Below, in pieces: positions 56,409 to 64,000 of a stretch of 64,000 nt of DNA. Where the stretch lies: contig NW_026622764.1 in the NCBI RefSeq assembly GCF_023065955.2, positions 77,307,333 through 77,371,332 on the forward strand, given 5' to 3'. Below the pieces are notes generated by a model that saw only the letters and a program-made list of their open reading frames with translations, had not been told where the DNA came from and did no database searches. The position numbers were made by a program, and so were the translations under genes. How positions within the stretch are numbered: the stretch's first letter is position 1; every line of letters begins with the position of its first letter. Origin of the DNA: Ursus arctos. Lineage: Eukaryota; Chordata; Mammalia; Carnivora; Ursidae.

Positions 56409-56710
56409 GAATCCAGAACACTGGCTGAAATTGCAAAAGCAGAGCTGGATGGCACCATTTTGAAGAGCAGACCTCTCCGAATTCGTTTTGCTACACATGG
56501 AGCAGCCCTAACTGTCAAGAACCTTTCGCCGGTTGTTTCCAATGAGCTACTAGAGCAAGCATTTTCCCAGTTTGGTCCTGTAGAGAAAGCCGTTGTGGTT
56601 GTGGATGATCGTGGTAGAGCTACAGGAAAAGGTTTTGTAGAATTTGCAGCAAAACCTCCTGCACGAAAGGCTCTGGAAAGATGTGGTGATGGGGCGTTCT
56701 TGCTAACAAC
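56409..56710 (+). CDS. PSPC1: PSPC1 second coding exon (RRM2)
   Basis: The acceptor CTCCTAAAAAG ends at 56408 and the donor GTAAGT is at 56711. The exon is 302 bp: 100 codons plus two bases, so it splits a Thr codon (ACA-AC|). It encodes [20 protein letters not shown] at the start, the end of RRM1, and RRM2 with [19 protein letters not shown] (about 156-174) and [12 protein letters not shown] (about 191-202), ending [10 protein letters not shown]. It continues residue 123 onwards from the first exon in phase 0. In DBHS proteins RRM2 packs against the partner subunit through the NOPS segment, encoded in the next exon beyond this window. No damage seen. Confidence 0.96.
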
Positions 56711-57487
56711 GTAAGTTTTAAACATCTCATCATCCTTCTGTGCAGTTGCAAATGGGCTTCTCTCTGTTCTGAACTTCTGTCTTTCCTTGTACAGTTCATC
56801 ATACTGTCTTGGCATATGGTAAGTAGGTGTTGAGTGAATATTCACTGAATATAAATAAGGAATTTTTGTGTATCTCCAGGAGTCAGACTTCAGACTTCAG
56901 TATTATTGATTCATACTTGAATCTTAGAAATGTTTTCTATTATGATTTTCATTCAGCTGACTGAATGCTATATGTGCAGGAAAATTTTATATTTAAATGA
57001 TAGATGAATGACATTTTAATCAACTTTTTAAATGCATAGTTTTTTTTTTAGTTTTAGCAGAACTGGATTTTTTACGTATTATTAGGTTGTTTACAGAATT
57101 TCTGGAAATTCGAGGGAATTAAGCTTTGATGCTATGCTTTCAGCAGAAATACAGCTAAAAGAAATGCCCAACTTCTTCTTGAGATTGATAAGTACATAAC
57201 TTTCATGAATTAAAATGCACCCAATTTTAAATGTAAAGCTCACTGAATTTTAACAAGTGAATATACTTATGTAACTTATAGTCACAGTCAAGTAGAGAAC
57301 ATTTTCATCATCCAAACAAGTTCCTTTGTGTTCTTCTGCAGTATTCTCCACCCTTTAACTGTGTATTAGACAGCTATTGATCTTTCTGCACTCCTATAAA
57401 TTACTTTTGCCTTTTCTAGTTATTTCATATAAATGAAATAGTATGTACTCTTTTGTGTTTGGTTTCTTTCTTTCTTTCTTCCTTTTT

Positions 57488-57672
57488 TTTCTTTTTTTAA
57501 GATTTTATTTATTTGACAGAGAGACTGAGAGAGCATGAGCAGGGCAGAGGGAGAGGGACAGGCATACTCCCAGCTGAGCAGGGAGCCTGACTCGAGGCTC
57601 TATCCCAGGACTCTGGGATCACGATCTGAGCTGAAGTCAGACATTTAACTGACTGAGCCACCCAGGTGCCAC
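57488..57672 (-). mobile_element. Can-SINE, minus strand, in old L1
   Basis: Reversed body, head ending CCACCCAGGTGCCAC. TTTTGTGTTTGGTTTCTTT and CTTGTGTTTGATTTCTTT flank it. Confidence 0.9.
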
Positions 57673-58671
57673 TTGTGTTTGATTTCTTTTGCTTGGCCTA
57701 ATATTTATGAGATTTCATCCATACCATTGTATCAATATTTTGTTCCTTTTTATGGCTGAGTTTTATTCCATCATATGGACATAATCACAGTTTGCCCAGT
57801 GATTTAAGGGTGGGTGAATGTTCAAGTTGTTTCCAGCTGTTGGCCATTTTGAATAAAGCCACCGTGAACATTTGTGTAGAAGCTTCTTGCGAACATTATG
57901 TTTTCATGTGGCTTGGGTAATATTTAGGGGTAAATGGCTGAATTTTCACCTTTATAAGAAACTGCCAAATTGTTTTCCAAAATGGTGGTACCATTTCACA
58001 TTCCTACCAGCAATGAGTGGGAGAGTTCTAGTTTGTAATTGCTCCATACATTCACCAACACTGGACATTTTTAGTCTTTTGGATATTCTAGTGAGTATAG
58101 GAGCGTCTCATGGTGAGTTTAAATTTTATTTTCCTAACTACTAATGAGTAGTATTTTTTCATGTGTTTTTTGGCTATTTTTATATCTTTTATTAAGTTTC
58201 TGTTGAAATTTTTTGCTTATTTTTTAATTGGGAGGTTTGCCTTACTGAATTAAAACATCTGGATACAGGTCTGTTTTATGATGATTTCTCCCAGTCTGTG
58301 GCTTGCTTTTTAATGTTTTAAATAGAAAGCAGAAGTGAAGTATAATTTATGATTTTTTTTTTCTTTTATGATTTGTGCTTTTTGGATCCTTGTATGAAAT
58401 TTTTGCCTTTCCCAAGGTAGCAAAGTTTTTCTTGTGCTTTCTTGATACATTTTATAGCTTTTTTATTTATACCGGTGATCCATTTTGAGTATGATGTGAG
58501 GTAACAGTTCATTCTTTTTCCATACAGTTATTCATTTGTTCCAGCACCGATAATTGAAAAGATTATGATTTCTCCTTTTTTATCTTCTATCTTTATCAAA
58601 AATCTTGGGGAAAAACGTCTGCGCTATCTTTTGTTTCATTGATCTGTATGTCTGTTACACCAATACTTCTT

Positions 58672-58955
58672 TTTTTTTTAAGATTTATTTTATTTTAGAT
58701 TTTATTTATTAGAGAGAGAGTGAGCCTGCGAGAGCAGGGTGGGGGGAGCACCAGAAGGGAGAGGGAGAAGCCGACTCCCCACTGGGCAGGAAGCCCCTGA
58801 ACTGGAAGTCAGATGTTTAATTGACTGAGCCACCCAGAGCCCCTGAAAGATTTTATTTTTAGGTAATCTCTACATCCAACATTGGGCTTAAATTTACAAC
58901 CCTGAGATTGAGAGTTGCGTGCTCTACTGACTGAGCCAGCCAGGTGTGCCCCACA
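58672..58955 (-). mobile_element. Two SINEs, minus strand, one inside or abutting the other
   Basis: A long-type SINE (58672 to about 58842, ending GAGCCACCCAGAGCCCC) directly abuts a short head-only SINE (58846-58953, GGTAATCTCTACATCCAACA to CCAGGTGTGCCCC). CACACCAATACT borders are repeated (TTACACCAATACTTC / CCACACCAATACTGT). Confidence 0.82.
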
Positions 58956-59689
58956 CCAATACTGTACTTTCTTAATTACTTTATGCTAAGGTTTGAAATT
59001 AGATAGTATCACCTAACTTTATTCTTTTTTCAAAATTGTTCTGGGTATTGTTGTTTTGTATATTCTTACTTACTTCATCTGTTTATTTCCCAGTTTGAGT
59101 ATGGTTAATGTACAATGTTACATTAATTTCAGATTATTTTTACTGATTCTGAAATCAGCTTGTCAATTAAAAAAAAAAATTCTGCTGGGCTTTTGATTGA
59201 AATTGCCTTGCGTGTACAGGTCATTCTGGGGAATGTTGACATCTTCACAATACTGACTTTTCCATTCCATGAATGTGGTGTATCTCTCCATTTACTTAAA
59301 AATACTTGTAAGTAATTATAATAATAGTCATTAAACCTCTTGCCATATTAACATGCCTTTCCTTTCAGTTTGCCCACGACAAAGTTCTTGATGTTCATCC
59401 TTAGACTTTACACTGGATTTGTTGTAAAAGTTCCTTAGTTGATTATTGTATTTTTTCCTTTTATCTCTGTTAGTAATAAAGTGTGCCCATTTATTGTATT
59501 ATTGGTTGGGATCATTGAAATATTTTAGGATTTGGGGGACTGGATACAAAGACAATATAAAATATCTGTTTTTGGCCCCACAGCTTAGTTTGGTGATTTG
59601 TAAAGCATTTTCAGTTTGTTTTAGACCGTTAAGCATTCATGCTAAAGCTGTCATTCATGTTATATCTGTTTTACAGCACTGCCAGTTTA

Positions 59690-59980
59690 TTCCCTCAGAT
59701 ACTTTTTGGTCTTGTTCCCTTTGCTTAGAGAATGTGTGCTCCACATCACAGGCCTTGTTCCATTTTATTCACCTTTTGCTAAGATGTTATCTTCTCAGAG
59801 AAGTAGTTTTATCTTCATATAGTCATCCCCTCTGCAGTGTCACTGATACTCTCCTCTCCCAGTTTATTTTTTGTCATAGCATTTACTGTTTTAATTTGTA
59901 TGTCTTTCTGTGCAGTAGAATGTAAGTTCTATGAGGGCAGAGGCTTTGTCTTGTTTAACACTATAATCCTAGCACCTATG
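59690..59980 (+). repeat. L2 fragment, plus strand
   Basis: TTCACCTTTTGCTAAGATGT, AGAATGTAAGTTCTATGAGG and GCAGAGGCTTTGTCTTGTTT are L2 3'-end text. Confidence 0.75.
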
Positions 59981-59984
59981 TTCT

Positions 59985-60305
59985 TTTTTTTTTAATTAAA
60001 TTTACACTAACTTTGATTCTAGTATAGTTCACATACAGTGTTATATTAGTTTCGTGTGTACAGTATAGTCATTCAGCAATTGTATATCTTACTCAGTGTT
60101 CATCAGAATAAGTGTGCTCTTAATCCCCTTCACCTATTTCACCCTTTCACACCCCCAGCCCCCAACCATCTGTTTTGTTCCCTGTAGGTAGAGTCTTTTT
60201 TTTTTTTTTTGGTTTGTCTCTTTTGCCCTTTGTTTCTTAAATTCTGCATATGAGCGAAGTCATACGGTATTTGTCTTTCTCTTATTTTGCTTAGCGTTAT
60301 ACTCT
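59985..60305 (-). mobile_element. 5'-truncated L1 3' end, minus strand
   Basis: T-rich start, then TATAGTTCACATACAGTGTT, CCACCATCTG-like text and CTGCATATGAGCGAAGTCAT. Carnivore L1 3' UTR type, older than L1-D. Confidence 0.78.
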
Positions 60306-60487
60306 TTTTAGCACCTGTAGTCTCATAATTCCTGGCCATAAAGTAAGCTAATAATAGTTATTTAATGAAGAAAGGAAGGAGCTAAAGCAATAGGCAAGGC
60401 ATGTGGTTAGTATTTTTTCCACTGCGGGCTTTGATTAATTGGTATTTTTTTAAAGTTATATCCAGGCATTGGGAAATATTTAACTAT

Positions 60488-60684
60488 TTTTTTTTTAAGA
60501 TTTTATTTATTTATTCGACAGAGATAGAGACAGCCAGTGAGAGAGGGAACACAAGCAGGGGGAGTGGGAGAGGAAGAAGCAGGCTCATAGCAGAAGAGCC
60601 TGATGTGGGGCTCGATCCCAGATCGCCGGGATCACGCCCTGAGCCGAAGGCAGACGCCTAACCGCTGTGCCACCCAGGCGCCCC
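60488..60684 (-). mobile_element. Young Can-SINE, minus strand
   Basis: Reversed body with GACAGCCAGTGAGAGAGGGA, head ending CCACCCAGGCGCCCC. AAATATTTAACTATTT and AATATCTAACTATTT flank it. Confidence 0.93.
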
Positions 60685-60764
60685 AATATCTAACTATTTC
60701 TTACAGGTAGCTTTTGGAGTAATTTAAAAACAGTTTTGAGGGAATGGACCAGGTGTTGAACATT

Positions 60765-60945
60765 GTATTATCTGCCGTATTTCATAATCATGAGCATGTT
60801 GGATTTTCATAGCCGTATTGTTCCATTTTTCAGATGAGAAAACTGGCTGAGAGATGTTAAGTAAATTGTGTAAGATTACACAACTAATAAATGGTGGATT
60901 TTAGTCTGACACCGCATCCCTTGCTTTTCATTTTGTGCTACAGGT
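60765..60945 (-). repeat. MIR fragment, minus strand
   Basis: TTTTTCAGATGAGAAAACTG, GAGATGTTAAGTAAATTGTG and GATTACACAACTAATAAATG match reverse MIR. Confidence 0.7.
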
Positions 60946-61419
60946 GGAATTTTTTATAGACTATCCTTGCTCAGAACTGTGTTGTTAGTTAAACCTTCTA
61001 ACAGAACTCAGGATGCTCTTTTCCCTCTTTGGATAGTTGGTATCAGCTGAAATGTAACTGCATGTAGAGGAATTTCCTCACTGCCTTATGTAAAGTGGGC
61101 TCCCTCTGTTAATTCTTTCTGACAGCATTGTGTTTTTTCTTCTTAGCTCTTAAAATTATTTGTTTACTCATTCTTTTTCATTTGTTTGTTTTGGTCTTTT
61201 AGAACCCTCCAGGGATTGTTTTGCTTACCCTGATTCTCTAGCCCCAACTATGGTCTTGGTACATTTTGGATAATCAAATATTTATTAATAGACTGACTGA
61301 ATCTCAGATATCAAGGATAATACAAGTGATTTATAGGCGTGGTATCATGGGGATGTAGTTTCTAAGTGTAGACTTCTTGTGTAATCAAAATTTCCTTGAA
61401 AATACTTTTATCTCTCTCT

Positions 61420-61606
61420 TTAAAGATTTATTTTTTTGAGAGAGAAAGAGAGCAGGGGGAGGAGTGGAGGGAGAGGGACAAACAGACTCTCCACTGAGTG
61501 AGTGCAAGCCTGATGGAGAGCTTGATCCTAGGACCTCCCCCCCCCATCATGACTTGAGCGGAAACCAAGAGTCGATGCCTAACCGATTGAACTACCTGGG
61601 TGCCCC
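61420..61606 (-). mobile_element. Can-SINE, minus strand, diverged
   Basis: Reversed SINE with AGATTTATTTTTTTGAGAGA at its start and ACTACCTGGGTGCCCC at the end. GAAAATACTTTTA flanks it on both sides. Confidence 0.87.
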
Positions 61607-61954
61607 GAAAATACTTTTAAATTGTCATTAAGTGCTGTATACCATATGTAGTTCTAGGTAAACAGTCTTGTACAGTGTATATAATGATCAGTGCATATTA
61701 TGCAAAAATATGTGTTAATTAAATATTTATGCTATTTTGAAATTACAAAGAAGAAAGATGGCAGAGAAAAGGATAATTTAAAATCTTCATCCATGGTAAT
61801 AATGGTATGTTACATCTTTAAACATTAGAATCACACTTAGAACATAGAGATGCTTAGGCCCTAGAACTACATAAGAATTGAGTAGGCATATTGCTAGCTG
61901 CTCACTACTTAAATTTCTCTTTCTAGCTTTTCGTGTGTGTTTTTTTTTCTTTCA

Positions 61955-62146
61955 TTAAAGATTTTTTAAAAAATTATTTGACACGGGCAGGGGGGAGGAA
62001 GCACGAGGAGGGGGAGCAGCAGGCAGTGGGAGAAGCAGACTCCCCCGCTGAGCATGAAGCCCAATACAGGGCTTGATCTCAGGACCCTGGGATCACGACC
62101 TGAGCTGAAGGCAGCCGCTTAACCGACTGAGCCACCCAGGTTCCCC
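61955..62146 (-). mobile_element. Can-SINE, minus strand
   Basis: Reversed body, GGGAGCAGCAGGCAGTGGGA, head ending CCACCCAGGTTCCCC. Confidence 0.87.
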
Positions 62147-62285
62147 TGTTTTGTGTTGTTTTTCTAAAGACCATTGCAGGTTTAATTAAATCAAGATACA
62201 GTGTTACGTTTTTACCGTTTGCTAACTGATACCCTAAAAGCGATGTTGGGGTTGTTTCCCTAGAAGCAGAAAAATGTGTATTTCA

Positions 62286-62470
62286 AATCTTTTTTTTTAA
62301 AGATTTTATTTATTTGAAGGACAGAGTGCACAAGCGGGGGGGGGGGGCAGTGCAGAGAAGCAGACTCCCTGCTGAGCTCAGAGCCCCACATGGGTTTCAA
62401 TCCCAGGACCCCGAGATCATGGCAGGAGCTGAAATCAGATGCTCAACCAACTGAGCCACCAGGTGCCCTG
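62286..62470 (-). mobile_element. Can-SINE, minus strand
   Basis: Starts TTTTTTTTAAAGATTTTATT, holds a G13-like run at 62335-62347 and ends CCACCAGGTGCCC. Confidence 0.86.
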
Positions 62471-62747
62471 TATGTTTCAGTTTTAGTTAGAAAAGACATT
62501 TTAGCTTTAAAGCAACCCTTTAATGTTAATATATATGGTGTCTACATTCACTAATTGTTAGCATTTGGCATATGTTTTATTTCACTATATACATACAGTT
62601 TTGTTTTTGTTTTTTTGGCTAATTCATTTGAGAGTCAGATGTCATACTTTATCCCTGAATACAGTACTTGATATACATCTGCCAAGAATATTCTCTTAAA
62701 AGCTACAGTATAACTGTCATACTGAAGAAATTTAACATTTATTCAAT

Positions 62748-64000
62748 ATAGATACACCTTGAAGATACTGCAGATTCAGATCTAGACCAGTGCTATAAAG
62801 TGAATATCACAATAAAGTGTGTCAAATAAATTCTTTGGTTTCCCAGTACATATAAGTTATATTTATACCTATACACTATATTAAGTGTGAAATAAGCATT
62901 ATGTTTTTAAAAACGTGCATGCCTTAATTAAAAAAAAAAAACTTTACTGATCAGGTTGGTGGTTGCTGAAGGTTGGGGTGGTTGTGGCAGTTTCTTAAAA
63001 TAAGATGATACTGAAATTTGCTGCATGAACAGTCTTCCTTGCAGGAAGGATTTTTCTTTAGCATGTGGTGCTGTTTGATACCATTTTACACACAGTAGAA
63101 CTTCTTTCAAAATTGGTGGAAGATCAGTCCTCTCAAACCCTGCTGATGTGTTATCAACTACGTTTATGTAATAACGCTAAGTTGTTTGTTGTCATTTCAA
63201 CAATCTTCACAGCATCTTCACCAGGAGTAGATTCCATCTCAAGAAACCACTTTCTTTGCACATGCATAGAAGCAGCTCCTCATCTGTTAAAGTTTTATCA
63301 TAGGATTGCAGCAGTGTGGTCCCATCTTCAGGCCCCACTTCTAGTTTGCTTGCTGTTTCCACCACATCTGCAGTTACTTCCTCCACTGATGTCTCGAACC
63401 CCTCAGCTGAAAGGCATCCATGAGGGTTAGATTGGAATCAGCTTCATCCAAGCTCCTGTTAATGTTGATAGTTAGACCTCTTCCCATGAAGCACAAATGT
63501 TCTTAATGGCATCTAGAATGGTGAATCCTTTCTAGAAATTTCTCATTTTACTTAGCCCAGATCCATCAGAGGAATCACTATCTAAGGCAGCTATAACCTT
63601 ATGAAATGTATTTATTAAATAATAAGACTTGAAAGTTGAAATTGCTCCTTGACGTGTGGGCTGCAGAATGGATGTTGTGTCAGCAGGCATGAAAACAACA
63701 TTAATCTTGTTTTATATCGCCATCAGACCTCTTGGGTGACCAGGTGCATTGTCAATGAGGAGCAGTATTTTGAAAGCAATCTTTTTTTTCTTTCTGATCA
63801 GTAGATCTCAGCAGTGGGCTTAAAATATTCAGTAAACCACGTTGTAATTAGATGTGCTATCATCCAGGCTTCTTTGTTCTATGCGTAGAGCACAGGCAGA
63901 GTGGATTGAGCACAATTCTTAAGGGCCCTGGGATTTTTAGAATGGTCGGTGAGCATTGGCTTCATCTTCAGGTCACCAAGGCTGCGTTAGCCCCTAACAA
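62748..64000 (-). mobile_element. Tigger1-like DNA transposon, minus strand, runs off edge
   Basis: The terminal repeat begins near 62750 (AGATACACCTTGAAGATACT, after a TA). ACAATAAAGTGTGTCAAATA and TTTGGTTTCCCAGTACATAT follow, and further on the reverse complement of a pogo-type DDE transposase gene: TCTTCACCAGGAGTAGATTC, ACCAGGTGCATTGTCAATGA and GGCTGCGTTAGCCCCTAACA. The reading frame is broken. This is a mammal-wide Tigger fossil; the 5' end of its transposase lies beyond 64000. Confidence 0.88.

Larger units (their letters stand above)
57175..59310 (-). mobile_element. Old L1M 3' half, minus strand
   Basis: Reverse L1 3' UTR and ORF2 text in order: AGCTCACTGAATTTTAACAA, GTTGTTTCCAGCTGTTGGCC, AATTTTTTGCTTATTTTTTAATTGGG-type sequence, TTCCAGCACCGATAATTGAA and TCCATTCCATGAATG. 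It is split by SINEs at 57488 and 58672. Many breaks. Confidence 0.78.
56711..64000 (+). other. PSPC1: PSPC1 intron 2, runs off the window
   Basis: At least 7.3 kb. It contains an old L1, several Can-SINEs, an L2, a MIR and a Tigger-like transposon. Unassigned stretches are 56711-57170, 59330-59690, 60690-60760, 60945-61410, 61610-61955 and 62475-62745. No further PSPC1 exon (NOPS or coiled-coil part) is visible. Confidence 0.85.

Noticed and set aside
56381..56845. 154-codon minus-strand ORF
   Set aside because: Antisense to the PSPC1 RRM2 exon; the exon's + strand frame explains it.
63065..63430. 121-codon + strand ORF
   Set aside because: It is the complement of the Tigger transposase gene.
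1..64000. CRISPR arrays, phage, operons or other prokaryote-type systems
   Set aside because: The window is mammalian nuclear DNA. The only regular repeats are SINEs, L1s and microsatellites.

Overview
This is a mammalian nuclear window from a carnivore. Dozens of tRNA-derived SINEs begin with the Can-SINE head (GCCTGGGTGGCTCAGT type), which is known only from Carnivora. The youngest copies end in a CT-rich block and an AAATAAATAAA tail, and together with the L1 types they look most like a bear-type caniform. The species call is inference. The window carries parts of two neighbouring protein genes, both on the + strand. The 3' end of ZMYM5 is at the left: a MYM zinc-finger exon at 748-960, then the terminal exon with a TTF-type zinc finger at 13062-13817. 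The 5' end of PSPC1 is at the right: a CpG-island promoter near 49050-49300, first coding exon 49436-49801 with RRM1, and second coding exon 56409-56710 with RRM2. The order and shared orientation match human 13q12.11, reversed.

Layout. 1-13061 is ZMYM5 intron around one exon; an old minus-strand L1 there is split by a younger near-full-length minus-strand L1 (about 2434-8390). 13818 to about 14430 is the ZMYM5 3' UTR. 14431 to about 49000 is intergenic and mostly repeats: an old + L1 (17160-19703), an unidentified retrocopy-like ORF (21901-22200), an old minus L1 (23198-27560), and a nested + strand L1 stack (27565-45958). In that stack an old L1M-like element (L1-E) holds a full-length L1 (L1-C). 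L1-C holds a younger full-length L1 (L1-D, 33898-40167), and L1-D holds a SINE. 49802-64000 is PSPC1 intron with SINEs, hAT-type and MIR/L2 remnants, an L1M fragment, and a Tigger1-like transposon running off the right edge.

The most notable element is L1-D. It has perfect 15-bp target-site duplications, an intact 300-aa ORF1 and an ORF2 whose catalytic residues fall at standard positions, but with a single-base frameshift at 39028-39031. Apart from that base the frame would give 1275 codons. Its 5' UTR also has a 265-codon antisense ORF. Two other L1 insertions show signs of 3' transduction. I found no bacterial-type system, CRISPR array or clearly new gene family; the interest is in retrotransposon history.
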